From assembly GCF_004363095.1 (NCBI RefSeq), contig NZ_SNYO01000012.1:156627-220626 (forward strand): a stretch of DNA of 64,000 nt. The letters are read 5' to 3'. Positions 1 to 9,019 of this stretch are shown here, piece by piece (the stretch's first letter is position 1; each line of letters opens with the position of its first letter). The notes beneath the pieces were generated by a model. That model was not told the origin of the DNA. It worked only from the letters and a program-made list of their open reading frames with translations, and made no database searches. This DNA is from Actinomycetospora succinea (GTDB taxonomy: Bacteria; Actinomycetota; Actinomycetes; Mycobacteriales; Pseudonocardiaceae). Made by a program: the position numbers and the translations under genes.

Positions 1-555
1 GCTGTAGACGTCCTTGTCGGTGGTCTTGTCGACCGAACGGTCGAAGTAGACACCGGGGGAACGGACGAGCTGCGAGACCACGACGCGCTCGGTGCCATTG
101 ATGATGAACGTGCCCTTGTCGGTCATCACGGGAAAGTCGCCCATGAAGACCGTCTGGCTCTTGATCTCACCAGTGGTGTTGTTGGTGAACTCGGCCGTGA
201 CGAACAGCGGGGCCGAGTACGTCATGTCCTTGTCCTTGCACTCCTCGACGGAGGCCTTGACCTCGTCGAAGCGCGGGTCGGAGAAGGACAGGCTCATCGA
301 GCCGGAGAAGTCCTCGATCGGGGAGATCTCGGAGAGGACCTCCTCCAGGCCACCGGCGGGGAGCTCCTCACCCGCCTCCACGCGACGCTCGAACCACTCC
401 TCGCTGCCGACCAGCCACTCGAAGGACTGGGTCTGCAGGGAGAGCAGGTCGGGAACCTCGAGAGGCTGGTCCAGCTTGGCGAAAGAGACCCGGGTGGGTG
501 CCCCGGGGAACGACGCGTGGTGGTTCGAGACCTTGGTGGCGCGGGTAACTGCCAA
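1..555 (-). CDS. rpoB: RNA polymerase beta subunit, N-terminal part (runs off the window)
   Basis: First 185 codons of the beta subunit of RNA polymerase, the core transcription enzyme. Reading the minus strand gives [22 protein letters not shown] and [19 protein letters not shown], which are unmistakable beta N-terminal/lobe sequences. I start it at a TTG codon (553-555) because a GGAAGGA ribosome-binding site lies about 6 bases upstream and the protein then begins (L/M)[12 protein letters not shown], as in related actinobacteria. No ATG or GTG fits. The gene continues left of base 1. It follows the mce operon terminator on the same strand, so its promoter should lie within 556-914. Confidence 0.97.
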   Translation of the reverse strand, partial: MAVTRATKVSNHHASFPGAPTRVSFAKLDQPLEVPDLLSLQTQSFEWLVGSEEWFERRVEAGEELPAGGLEEVLSEISPIEDFSGSMSLSFSDPRFDEVKASVEECKDKDMTYSAPLFVTAEFTNNTTGEIKSQTVFMGDFPVMTDKGTFIINGTERVVVSQLVRSPGVYFDRSVDKTTDKDVYS

Positions 556-971
556 GATGCGTCCTTCCGGAACAACGCTGTCTGAACGCTGTCAGTAGCT
601 TCACCGTCCGGAGGGCAGCGCAGCGCCCCGGTCGGCGTGGACGCGGCCCGGGCGTCGGCACACGGGTGAGCGAAACAGACGTAGGGCAGCGCGATCCGAC
701 AGTCTAGCCACACGTGGCGGCACCTGTCGAACGGCCCCCCTCGTGACGCGCCGGAGGAGGAGCGTCCGCACGAGGCGGGATCGACCTCCGGGGTCTGACG
801 CAGGGGCGCCGCGCTGCGAACAGAGTGACCGCCCGTGCCCCCGGAGTCAAGTGGGACGCGCTGGGTGTCGCCCGGCCAGCACAGCGGACCCCGTGCAGGT
901 CAGGGCACACGAGAACGCGCCGGGCGGGCCACGATCAGGTCGTGGCCCGCCCGGCGCGTCGTGGAACGGAT
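556..971 (-). other. rpoB upstream/leader region, no gene
   Basis: 416 bases between the last mce-operon gene and rpoB. Apart from the terminator hairpin at 915-959 I find no credible reading frame; the open frames lack ribosome-binding sites and actinobacterial codon periodicity. The rest presumably holds the rpoB promoter and 5' leader, but I could not place a -10/-35 pair with confidence. Confidence 0.6.
915..959 (-). terminator. Intrinsic terminator of the mce operon
   Basis: Perfect 20-bp inverted repeat (915-934 with 940-959) around a 5-base loop, 12 bases beyond the stop codon of the last mce-associated gene. There is no U tract after the stem, as is usual for actinobacterial hairpin terminators. 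It separates the mce operon from rpoB. Confidence 0.85.
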
Positions 972-2078
972 CTATCGGTTGGCCGTCAGGGGGGTCAGTT
1001 CGGCGAGCTTCCAGCGCCCGTCGACGCGCTCCATGTCGAGGCGCAGCAGCCCCGGGGCATTCGTCGACTGGCCGGTCGTGGTGCGCTGAGCGGAGAACTG
1101 GGTGAGCGCCATGAGCGTCGCCCGGTCGCCGGTCAGCGACGTCACGCCGATGTTCACGACCGTCGCCGTCTGCCGCAGCTGCTGCTGCTGGGCCGGCTGC
1201 CGGATGGTCTGGTCGAACACGGACATGTACCGGTCGGCGAACTGGCCGGTCGACATGGTCCGCGCCGCGTCGGCCGAGTCGTCGAGGCGGGAGAAGTCGT
1301 ACGAGAAGATCTTCTCGATCGCCTCGCGGCTCTGCCCGACGAGCTCGGCGGTGCCACCGACGTCGATGACGGCCTGGTTGCTCACCGGCCCGGTCGTCCA
1401 GGCCTCGCGGCCCTTCCAGAACGCCAGACCGCCGAGGACGAGGCAGACGACGATCGCGACGACCAGCGTGATCGGCAGGGCGCGCGAGCCGGCGAACCGG
1501 CCCAGCGCCTCCCGCTGGCGCACGAAGCGCTGCGGGGCAGCCTGGGTGGCAGTCCGCGCCGGCTTCCTCGTGCGGGTCGGCGCGGCGGTCTCGACGTCCT
1601 CCGCGGGCACGGCGCGCGGTGTCATCCGCGTGCCGCGGCGGGCGCGGTTGGTCCGCGGGGCCGTCACGGTCGTGGCGACGGTGGGCTTCGCGTCGGTGGC
1701 GTCGTCGTCGGCCTCGGCATCGTCTCCGCGGTCCGCGGCGACGTCCGGGGACGCGGCAGGCGTGTCCGCCTCCGTGGCGGCAGGGGTCGACAGCGCGGTG
1801 GTCTCCGGCGTCGCGTCGGGCTCGGCGTCGCGCGTCTCCGGGGCCTCCGTCGTCGTGGCGACGGGGGCCGTCTCGGTCGGCGTCTCGACGGGCGCCTCGA
1901 CGGGCGCTGCGGCCTGCGTCTCGACCGGGGCGTCGAGGCGGTCCTCGACCTCGGGCGACTCGACGTCGTCGACCGGCGGCGCGCCGGCGCCCGCGTGAGC
2001 GTGCTGGCGGAGTCCGGCGACCTTCGGGCGGCGGTTCGTGGCGCCGGGCTTGGTGCGGGAGCGGGGTGGCACAGTCAC
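972..2078 (-). CDS. Mce-associated membrane protein with long disordered N-terminus
   Basis: Predicted accessory protein of the Mce lipid importer (Mas type). About 190 residues of Ala/Thr/Glu/Pro-rich, low-complexity, presumably cytoplasmic sequence are followed by one transmembrane helix (ALPITLVVAIVVCLVLGGLAF, roughly 200-220). The extracytoplasmic domain of about 145 residues shows the family features: a Tyr-Asp-rich KIFSYDFSRLD segment, a central FDQTIRQ region and a terminal VDGRWKLAELTPL strand. It is the last gene of the operon, 23 bases after its paralogue. GTG at 2078 overlaps the Shine-Dalgarno-like AAAGGGGGA, so GTG at 2072 (VPPRSRTK) may be the real start. The family stabilises or assists Mce complexes; the exact role here is inferred from position. 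Confidence 0.8.
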   Translation of the reverse strand: MTVPPRSRTKPGATNRRPKVAGLRQHAHAGAGAPPVDDVESPEVEDRLDAPVETQAAAPVEAPVETPTETAPVATTTEAPETRDAEPDATPETTALSTPAATEADTPAASPDVAADRGDDAEADDDATDAKPTVATTVTAPRTNRARRGTRMTPRAVPAEDVETAAPTRTRKPARTATQAAPQRFVRQREALGRFAGSRALPITLVVAIVVCLVLGGLAFWKGREAWTTGPVSNQAVIDVGGTAELVGQSREAIEKIFSYDFSRLDDSADAARTMSTGQFADRYMSVFDQTIRQPAQQQQLRQTATVVNIGVTSLTGDRATLMALTQFSAQRTTTGQSTNAPGLLRLDMERVDGRWKLAELTPLTANR

Positions 2079-2101
2079 TCCCCCTTTCTTGTGGGCCGCG
2101 G

Positions 2102-2596
2102 CTACTGCTGTCCGGTCGAGGGCGTCGCCTTGGCGGCCTTCCAGCCGTCCGGCGTGCGGATCATCTCGACGAGGAACAGCTGCTGCTTGGACTGGGGCTG
2201 CGCGGTGGCGCTGCGGGCGTTGACGTCGATCGCCACGATCGCCGAGGCCGTCGGCGGCTGGTGTGCGGGATCGAAGGCCGTCAGCGACGAGGACACCGGC
2301 GTGGCGATGACCTCGGCCTGCGACTGGCGCAGGTTCTCGGCGAACTGCTGCCGGACCCGCTGGTACTCACCGAGCATCGGCTCCGTCAGCGACGACTGGG
2401 CGGCCTCGAGGTCCGCGTCCAGCGTCGACGGCCGAACCGTGTTGATGTTGACGACGATCTGCTCGGCGGCGTCGGTCGCCTCGTCACGCATGGCCGCGGC
2501 GCTCGCGTCGTCGCTCTGCGTCCCGATCCACCAGTACACGCCGCTCGCGACGGCGGCCGCGAGGGCCAGGACCGTCAGGACGGCGAGCACGGTCAC
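2102..2596 (-). CDS. Mce-associated membrane protein
   Basis: Second Mas-type protein of the importer. One N-terminal transmembrane helix (VLAVLTVLALAAAVASGVYW) precedes an extracytoplasmic domain ending in PDGWKAAKATPSTGQQ, the typical Mas C-terminus. The frame stays open upstream of the GTG at 2596 through an Arg-rich, charged segment (TPEQRRRRL just before the helix) as far as the preceding mceF stop, but that extension has no ATG, GTG or TTG. Only CTG codons at 2695 and 2719 could begin the longer form, which looks like a normal cytoplasmic tail for this family. The start is therefore uncertain; the gene itself is secure from its homology and place in the operon. Confidence 0.8.
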   Translation of the reverse strand: MTVLAVLTVLALAAAVASGVYWWIGTQSDDASAAAMRDEATDAAEQIVVNINTVRPSTLDADLEAAQSSLTEPMLGEYQRVRQQFAENLRQSQAEVIATPVSSSLTAFDPAHQPPTASAIVAIDVNARSATAQPQSKQQLFLVEMIRTPDGWKAAKATPSTGQQ

Positions 2597-2747
2597 CAGA
2601 CGCCGGCGGCGCTGCTCGGGGGTCGCCGCCTTCTTCGTCGTGGCCTCGTCGTTCTCGGGGGCCTTCTGGGCCGTCGTCGGGGACGTGGCGCTCAGCTCCT
2701 CAGGTCGTCCGCCGGACAGGGGGAGCGCCGGCGGGGTCGTGCTCGGG

Positions 2748-4037
2748 TCAGTCGGTGCCGAGCCCCGGAATGATCACCGGGGGCGCGCCGCGCGTGCTGC
2801 CCGCGAGGACACCGTCGGCCGGCAGCGCGGCCAGCGCGGCTGTGTCCTGCTGCTCATTCTGCGAGAGGCCGGTTCCACCGGCTTCGGCGGGTCCTCGGGA
2901 GTTCTCCGAGTCGTACGGCGCGGGCAGGTTCTGGGCACCGCGGACGTTCACCGGCGACGCCTCGTTGCACCGGACGCTGGTGTCCATGGGGAGGAAGTCC
3001 TTCGCCGTCGCCGGCCGCCACCCCGCGTCGGGCTGGAGGTAGCCCTCCCGGCAGTAGGGCGGGTCGGCGACGTTGAGGACGAGGCCGAAGTGCACGCGAC
3101 CGTCGGGGCCCGGGTCCTCGGCGTCCTTGAGCACCGACGGCGCCGCCGCCGACAGCGCCGGGTAGGTGACGAGGACCTGTTCGATCGCCGACTGCCGCGG
3201 CTCGAGGATCCGGGTCACGGTCAGCAGGTTGGCGATGACCCGGCTCAGGTCGGGGCCGACGTCGCGGATCAGTCCCTCGAGCTGCTGGGCCGCCGGTGGC
3301 GCCGACTGCACGAGACGCCGGAGGTTCGGGTCGTCGGCCTTGAGCTGGGCCGTGAACAGCTGCAGGTCGCGGCTGAACGAGATGATCTGCGGGCCCAGCG
3401 AGGCCTGGGTGTTGAGCACGATGCGGCCGTCCCGCAGCAGCTGGCGGAACGTCGGCAGGTTCGCGATGGCGGCGGGCACCAGGGCGTTCGTGCCGTCGAG
3501 CAGACGCTGGAGGTCCGGGCCGGCGCGGTCGAACGCGTTGTAGAGCTCGTCGACGGTCGTCCGGAGCTCGGGCAGCGGCACCGAGGTCGCGAGCGCGTTG
3601 ACGTCGGCGAGCAGCTGGTCGACCGGCACCGGGGTGCGCGTCTGCTCGACCGGGATGATCGACCCGTCCTCGAGGTAGGGCCCGTCGTTGTTCGGCGGCC
3701 GCAGGTCGACGTACTGCTCGCCCACCGCGGACCGGTTGGCGATCACGGCTTCGGTCGACGCCGGCACCGACGGCGAGTCCTTCTCGATCTCGAGCTCGAC
3801 CTCGAGTCCCTGCGGGGTGACCCGCATGTCCCCGACCTTGCCGATCTCGACGCCGCGGTAGCTCACCGACGCGTCCGGGAAGATGCCGCCGGAGTCGGCG
3901 AGCTGCACCTTCACGGTGTACGGGCCGAGGCCGATCAGCGAGTCGGCGCCGACGTAGCGCAGCCCGACGTAGACGATGCCCACGATCGAGATGACCGCGA
4001 ACAGCGCCACGAGACGCAGCGTCTTCGTGCCGATCAT
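2748..4037 (-). CDS. mceF: Mce family protein, MceF position
   Basis: Sixth substrate-binding subunit of the Mce importer, which forms a periplasm-side channel carrying lipids or sterols to the YrbE permease. It has an N-terminal membrane anchor (LVALFAVISIVGIVYVGLRYV), an MCE/MlaD domain at about 35-115 (YTVKVQLADSGGIFPDASVSYRGVEIGKVG) and a long helical domain, then a Gly/Ala/Pro-rich tail after residue 370. Length 429 residues, usual for MceF. ATG at 4037 overlaps the mceE stop as ATGA, which settles the start. The substrate cannot be read from sequence. Confidence 0.92.
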   Translation of the reverse strand: MIGTKTLRLVALFAVISIVGIVYVGLRYVGADSLIGLGPYTVKVQLADSGGIFPDASVSYRGVEIGKVGDMRVTPQGLEVELEIEKDSPSVPASTEAVIANRSAVGEQYVDLRPPNNDGPYLEDGSIIPVEQTRTPVPVDQLLADVNALATSVPLPELRTTVDELYNAFDRAGPDLQRLLDGTNALVPAAIANLPTFRQLLRDGRIVLNTQASLGPQIISFSRDLQLFTAQLKADDPNLRRLVQSAPPAAQQLEGLIRDVGPDLSRVIANLLTVTRILEPRQSAIEQVLVTYPALSAAAPSVLKDAEDPGPDGRVHFGLVLNVADPPYCREGYLQPDAGWRPATAKDFLPMDTSVRCNEASPVNVRGAQNLPAPYDSENSRGPAEAGGTGLSQNEQQDTAALAALPADGVLAGSTRGAPPVIIPGLGTD

Positions 4038-5236
4038 CGGCCGTTCCCTCCGCCGAGGCCAGGCAGCTGGGGGACCAGCCCGGGGGTGTTCTGGGAGCCG
4101 CGCTGACCGGCGGCGCCACCGGCGGCCGCGTCGCCCGCCTGCGGGGTCGTGCCGGGCTGCTGGAGCAGCTTGAAGATCGCATCTACGCCCGGGACCTGGT
4201 TGCTGTTCAGCAGCGTGGTCAGCAGGCTCTGGAGATTGATCTGCACGCTCACGTCGATGTTCGCGAAGTCGCCCTTGATGACGTTGAGCGAGTTGTCCGC
4301 GAACGGGATCGTCAGCAGGATCTGCAGCGATCCCGGCAGCGCGTCCCCGGCCTCGACGAGGTTCCCGAGGATCGGCTGGAGGGCCCGGAGGTCGGCGACC
4401 GTGTTGGCCTGGCTGCGTCGGATCACGTCCACGCCGACGTCGGAGAGCCGGTTCAGCGACTGCAGGGTCTCGACGAGCAGGCCGCGCTGCTGGTTGAGCA
4501 CGTCGAGGCCGGGCCCGAGGTTGTCGATGACGTTGGCGATCCGGGCGCGCTGGTCGACGAGCGTGCGGGTCAGGCGCTCGAGCGAGTCGATCGCCCGCAC
4601 GATGTCGGCCTTCTGCCGGTCGAGCGTCCCGACCAGCGTGTCGAGGTTCTGCAGCAGGGAGCGCAGCTGCTCCTCGTTGCCCGAGGTCGCGGCGTTGACC
4701 TCGCGGGCGATGGTCTGGATCTTCTCGACGCCACCGCCGTTGAGCAGCAGCGACAGGGCTCCGAGGACCTCTTCGACCTGGGCGCCGACGTCGGTCTGGT
4801 CGACGGGGATCGTCGCCCCGTTCGCGAGGCGACCCTGCGGCGGCGCCATCGGGGACGGCAGCAGCTCGACGAACTTCTCGCCGAGGAGGCTGGTCTGGCG
4901 CAGGCGCGCCGTGGCGTTCGCCGGCAGGTTGACCGCGCCGTTGACGTCGACGACGACCTGCGCCGTCCAGCCGTCGGGGGCCAGCGAGACCTCGCGGACG
5001 ACACCCACCGGCACGTCGTTGACGCGCACGCTGTTGTTGGGCACGAGGTCGACGACGTTCGTGAACTGTGCCGTCACGGTGTACGGGTTCGGTCCGAGGG
5101 CCGCGCCGCCGGGCAGCGGGACGTCCTGGATCGCCTGGAGCCCGCAGCCCGTCAGGAGGAACGTCGCGACCGCGAGCAGGGTCGCGAGCCGGGTGCTGCG
5201 CCGCAGCGGTCGCAGGTCGGTGGCGGTGGCGGTCAT
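4034..5236 (-). CDS. mceE: Mce family lipoprotein, MceE position
   Basis: Fifth Mce subunit and the one that is a lipoprotein in this family. The 400-residue product has a signal peptide (LATLLAVATFLLTGC) with a lipobox LLTGC placing the lipidated Cys near residue 31, then an MCE domain (YTVTAQFTNVVDLVPNNSVRVNDVPVGVV) and a helical region with repeated Ile/Leu heptads. The C-terminus is a Gly/Ala/Pro/Gln-rich tail. It overlaps both neighbours by 4 bases (ATGA), so translation is coupled. It should act on the outer face of the membrane in the MceA-F hexamer. Confidence 0.93.
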   Translation of the reverse strand: MTATATDLRPLRRSTRLATLLAVATFLLTGCGLQAIQDVPLPGGAALGPNPYTVTAQFTNVVDLVPNNSVRVNDVPVGVVREVSLAPDGWTAQVVVDVNGAVNLPANATARLRQTSLLGEKFVELLPSPMAPPQGRLANGATIPVDQTDVGAQVEEVLGALSLLLNGGGVEKIQTIAREVNAATSGNEEQLRSLLQNLDTLVGTLDRQKADIVRAIDSLERLTRTLVDQRARIANVIDNLGPGLDVLNQQRGLLVETLQSLNRLSDVGVDVIRRSQANTVADLRALQPILGNLVEAGDALPGSLQILLTIPFADNSLNVIKGDFANIDVSVQINLQSLLTTLLNSNQVPGVDAIFKLLQQPGTTPQAGDAAAGGAAGQRGSQNTPGLVPQLPGLGGGNGR

Positions 5237-6636
5237 CGGTCACCTCCGACCGTCTCGAAGCCGAGGATGCCGCTGCCGGGCTCGGTCGGGGTCGCGTCCG
5301 GCGCGCCGGTGGCGCCGCCGTCACCGTTGGTCGCGGCTCCGTCGGCCCCGGCCGCCTGCCCGCCGGCGCCCGCCGGTGCACCGCCCGCCAGGGCGGTCAG
5401 CGGCACGAGCGCGTTGAGCGACGGCTGCTGGTTGAGCAGTCCGAGGAGGTCCTGGATCGGCGCGAGGGAGAGGCCCAGGGGGGACTGGTTGACGACCTGG
5501 CCCTGCGCGTTCGTCCCGCCGAGGAGCGCGCCGCAGACCACCGACGCGCGGGCGACGTTGGTGAGGAGCGGGTCGATCGGCCCGGCCAGCACGTCCGGCA
5601 GACCCGGCTGGTTCGCCAGCAGGCTGCAGAGCAGGGCCCGCGGGTCGAGACCGGCGCCCAGCAGCTCGGGTGCGAGCACCGGGCGCACGTCGAGCGTCCC
5701 GGAGCGGGCGTTGTAGGAGTTCGTCAGGTTGCCCAGGGCGAGCGGCGCCACGTTCGTGAACTCGGTGATCGCCCGCCGCTGGCGCACGAGGATGTCGGTG
5801 ATGTTCCGCAGGCGCCCGACGTCGGTCCGCAGGATGTCGCGGTTGTCCCGGATGAACCGGGCGACGTCGTCGAGCGCCGGCGGGAGGGTGCGCAGCACCG
5901 TCGACAGGTTGCCGCGCTCCGACGCCAGGAAGCCGGAGATGTCCGCCAGCTGGTTGTTGAGGTCGCGGACCGCGCCGTCGTTGCGGGCCAGCATGTTCGT
6001 GAACTGGCCGAGGTTGTCGACGGTCGCGAACAGGTTGTCGCGGTTGTCGGCCAGCGTGCCGACCGCGCCGCCGAGCTCGGTGATCGTGCTCTTGAGCAGC
6101 TCACCGTTGCCGCCCAGGGCGCCGGCGGAGGAGCGCAGCAGCTGGTTGAGCGCGCCGGCCCGGTTGGCCCCGTTGGGTCCGAGGGAGCGGGCGATCTGGT
6201 CGAGGCTCTGGTAGACGCGGTCGAGCTCGACCGGCGTGCTCGTGCGCTCGACGGGGATGACGGCGCCGTCGGCGAGCTGCGGCCCGCTCTGGTACGTCGG
6301 GCCGAGCTGGACGTAGCGGTCGCTGACCAGGGTCGGCGCCACGATGACGGCCTGGGCGTCGGCCCGGACGGGCGCTTCGTTGTCGACCTTGAGCACGACC
6401 CGGACGATGTCGCCCTGCGGGACGATCGCGTCGACCGAGCCGACGGGGATGCCCTGGATCGTGACCTCGTTGTCGACGTAGAGGCCGACCGTGTTGTCGA
6501 AGTACGCGGTGACGGTGCGCTGGCTCCCGCGCTGCAGCGCGTACCAGAGGCCGGCGGTCGCGAGCAGCGCCAGGACCAGCGCCACGGACAGCGTCCGGGC
6601 CGCGCTCTCGAAGAACGTGACGAGACGGGTCGACAT
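5233..6636 (-). CDS. mceD: Mce family protein, MceD position
   Basis: Fourth Mce subunit: membrane anchor (LSVALVLALLATAGLWYAL), MCE domain about residues 38-118 (VTAYFDNTVGLYVDNEVTIQGIPVGSVD), long helical region with recurring R-D/N-N-(L/I) periodicity (LADNRDNLF, FIRDNRDIL) and a Gly/Ala/Asp-rich tail over the last 70 residues. 467 residues. The start ATG shares one base with the mceC stop (TGATG), and its stop overlaps mceE by 4 bases. It is part of the importer's channel; substrate unknown. Confidence 0.92.
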   Translation of the reverse strand: MSTRLVTFFESAARTLSVALVLALLATAGLWYALQRGSQRTVTAYFDNTVGLYVDNEVTIQGIPVGSVDAIVPQGDIVRVVLKVDNEAPVRADAQAVIVAPTLVSDRYVQLGPTYQSGPQLADGAVIPVERTSTPVELDRVYQSLDQIARSLGPNGANRAGALNQLLRSSAGALGGNGELLKSTITELGGAVGTLADNRDNLFATVDNLGQFTNMLARNDGAVRDLNNQLADISGFLASERGNLSTVLRTLPPALDDVARFIRDNRDILRTDVGRLRNITDILVRQRRAITEFTNVAPLALGNLTNSYNARSGTLDVRPVLAPELLGAGLDPRALLCSLLANQPGLPDVLAGPIDPLLTNVARASVVCGALLGGTNAQGQVVNQSPLGLSLAPIQDLLGLLNQQPSLNALVPLTALAGGAPAGAGGQAAGADGAATNGDGGATGAPDATPTEPGSGILGFETVGGDR

Positions 6637-7982
6637 CAGTTGCCACCGCCTTCGCCGCGACCGGCGGGTGCAGGACCGGCCGGCGCGCCGCCGGCCGGGG
6701 CCGCGCCCGCGCCGGGCAGGAGGCCGCCGCCCGCTCCCTGCGCCAGCGCCTCGGTGAGCGCAGCCACGTTGGGCACCCCGTTCGGGAAGAGGATCTGGAG
6801 CTGCTGCGGTGTCAGGGTGCCCGGGGTGTCCTGGCTGCCGAGCAGCTGCTGCAGCTGGGTCATCTGTGCCGGGTTCAGTCCTGCGATGACCTGCGGCAGG
6901 TCCTCCAGCGTGGGGATCGCGGGCAAGCCGAGCACGGCCAGCGCGTTCTGGAGGATCTGCTGGAGCAGCTGCGGGTTGAACAGCCCGGCCAGGCTGCCCG
7001 GGTCGAGGCTCGAGCCCGGGTCGCAGTTCTGGTCGAGCGGCGGGTCGAGGTTGCAGATGTAGGCGTCGAACCAGCGGCCGTTGCCGACCACGTTGGCGAA
7101 CACCCGCACGAACGGCGCCAGCAGCCGCAGCCCGTTCTCGAGGTTGGCCGAGTTCTCCTCCAGCGTGCGGAGCACGCCGTCGAGCGACTCGAGCGTGGGC
7201 CGCAGCGTCGCCTCGTTGTCGGCGACGAGACCCCGCAGCTGCTCGGCGAGGGCGATCGTGCCGTTGAGGAGGTTGTCGATCGCGGCCTTGCGGGCGCGCA
7301 GCTCCGAGAGCAGCAGGTTGCCGTCGTTGATCAGCCGCTCGACCTCGGCGTCGCGGTCGGCGAGCACCTGCGTCGTCGTCCGGGTGTTGGCCAGGAGCCG
7401 CGCGAGCTCCTGGTCGCGCGACGAGATCGTCCGCGAGAGCCTGCTGAGCCCGGTCAGCGCGCCGCGCACCGGACCGGCCGCGCCGTCGAGCGTGTCGGAG
7501 AGGACCCCGAGGCTCTGGGCGAGCTGGTTCGTGTCCAGGTCCTCGACCGTGGTCGAGAGCTGCGAGAACGCCTGGATGACGTCGAACGGCGCCCGGGTCC
7601 GCGACCGCGGGATGCCCTGGTCGGGGTCCAGTGCCCGGTCGCCGGCCGGCTCGAGCGCGATGTACTTCTGCCCGAGCACCGTCTTGATCTCGATCGAGGC
7701 CGAGGTCCGGTCGCCGATCCAGGCGTCCGGGGCCTTGAACGACACGACGACGTCACTGCCCTCGAGCGTGAGGTCCGTGACCGTCCCGACCCGGATGCCC
7801 GCGATGCGGACGTCGTCGTCGGGCTGGACGCCTGCCGACTCGCTGAACCGGGCCGTGTACGTCGCGCCCTGCCCGATGAGGGGCAGGTCCCTGATGTTCA
7901 GGGACGCGGCGGTGAGCAGCAGCAGGATCACCAGGCTGGCGGCGCCGATGGGGAGGGGGTTCCGTTTACGGAACGGCTTCAT
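6636..7982 (-). CDS. mceC: Mce family protein, MceC position
   Basis: Third Mce subunit, 448 residues with this start. It begins MKPFRKRNPLPIGAASLVI, matching the MK(S/P)F-ERNP opening of MceC proteins, then an anchor helix and MCE domain (YTARFSESAGVQPDDDVRIAGIRVGTV). I prefer ATG at 7982 over the in-frame ATG at 7991, because 7982 gives the same 4-base ATGA overlap with mceB seen at most other junctions of this operon. A Gln/Leu-rich segment (about 350-420) and a Gly/Ala/Pro tail end the protein. It belongs to the multi-subunit lipid channel. Confidence 0.92.
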   Translation of the reverse strand: MKPFRKRNPLPIGAASLVILLLLTAASLNIRDLPLIGQGATYTARFSESAGVQPDDDVRIAGIRVGTVTDLTLEGSDVVVSFKAPDAWIGDRTSASIEIKTVLGQKYIALEPAGDRALDPDQGIPRSRTRAPFDVIQAFSQLSTTVEDLDTNQLAQSLGVLSDTLDGAAGPVRGALTGLSRLSRTISSRDQELARLLANTRTTTQVLADRDAEVERLINDGNLLLSELRARKAAIDNLLNGTIALAEQLRGLVADNEATLRPTLESLDGVLRTLEENSANLENGLRLLAPFVRVFANVVGNGRWFDAYICNLDPPLDQNCDPGSSLDPGSLAGLFNPQLLQQILQNALAVLGLPAIPTLEDLPQVIAGLNPAQMTQLQQLLGSQDTPGTLTPQQLQILFPNGVPNVAALTEALAQGAGGGLLPGAGAAPAGGAPAGPAPAGRGEGGGN

Positions 7983-9019
7983 CCTTGGCATCGCTGCGCC
8001 GTATCGGGGAGTTGGATGATGGACCCCAGGTCGATGGGCGGCAGGGGCAGCGGGTCGAAGCTGACGTTCCCGCCGACCGCGCAGAGGTAGAAGTTGAACC
8101 AGGAGCCGTAGCTGCCGGCGCGCCCGAAGTTGTTCGCCTTCTGCGGCGTCAGGCGCAGGAAGTTCTCGACGAGGTCCCGGTTGTCGTTGAGGTTGTCCGA
8201 CAGTCGGCCCAGCTGGACGATGTCGTCCCGCAGCGGCGGGCGGGCCTCCTCGAGGAGCCCGGCCGTGGTCGTCGTCAGGTCCGCGATGGGCTGGAGCGTC
8301 TCGCCGATCCGCACCCGGTCGGCGGCGAGACCGCTGACGAGCTGCTGCAGCGAGACGATGAGACCCGACAGGCGCTCGTCACGGGCGTTGACCGTGTCGA
8401 GCACCGAGTTCAGGTTGTTGATCAGTGACCCGATCACGGCGTCGCGGTCGGCGATGGTCGACGTCAGCGACGCGGTCCGGGCGAGCAGCGAGTTCACGGT
8501 GCCGCCCTCGCCCTGCAGCACCTGGATGATCTCGAACGACAGCTGGTTGATGTCGTTCGGGCTCAGGGCCTGGAACAGCGGCTTGAAGCCGTTGAACACG
8601 ACCGTCAGGTTGAGCGGCGGACGCGTCTGGTTGACCGGGATCGTCGCGCCCGGCTGCAGCATCGCGTTCATCGGCCCGTTGCCGCGGGCGACCTCGAGGT
8701 ACCGCTGGCCCACGAGGTTCTGGTACTTGATCGAGAAGATCGAGCCGACGGGCAGCTTCCGGCTCTGGTCGACCGAGAACGTCACCTCCGCGACGTTGCG
8801 GTCGACCAGCTGCACCTCGGAGACCTGACCGACCCGGACGCCGGCGATGCGCACGTCGCTGCCGGCGATCAGGCCGGACGCGTCGGTGAAGCGTGCCTTG
8901 TAGTCCTGGGTGCTGCCGAAGTAGGTGTTCTGGATCGCGGTCAGCAGCAGCGCGACGGACAGCACCGTCACGAGGGTGAAGATCGCGAGCTTGATCAGCG
9001 GCGCGGCGAGCCCCCTCAT
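7979..9019 (-). CDS. mceB: Mce family protein, MceB position
   Basis: Second Mce subunit, 346 residues, the shortest of the six as is usual. Anchor helix LAIFTLVTVLSVALLLTAI, MCE domain at about 38-115 (YKARFTDASGLIAGSDVRIAGVRVGQVSEV), a helical domain, and a short Cys-containing terminus (FNFYLCAVGGNV ... AQRCQG) typical of MceB, without the low-complexity tail of its neighbours. The start ATG overlaps the mceA stop by 4 bases. Confidence 0.93.
   Translation of the reverse strand: MRGLAAPLIKLAIFTLVTVLSVALLLTAIQNTYFGSTQDYKARFTDASGLIAGSDVRIAGVRVGQVSEVQLVDRNVAEVTFSVDQSRKLPVGSIFSIKYQNLVGQRYLEVARGNGPMNAMLQPGATIPVNQTRPPLNLTVVFNGFKPLFQALSPNDINQLSFEIIQVLQGEGGTVNSLLARTASLTSTIADRDAVIGSLINNLNSVLDTVNARDERLSGLIVSLQQLVSGLAADRVRIGETLQPIADLTTTTAGLLEEARPPLRDDIVQLGRLSDNLNDNRDLVENFLRLTPQKANNFGRAGSYGSWFNFYLCAVGGNVSFDPLPLPPIDLGSIIQLPDTAQRCQG

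Noticed and set aside
825..4106. Very long open frame on the plus strand opposite the mas and mceF genes
   Set aside because: It is the complement-strand shadow of GC-rich genes: Arg/Gly/His-rich product, no ribosome-binding site and no family motif, while the minus-strand frames encode clear Mce proteins.
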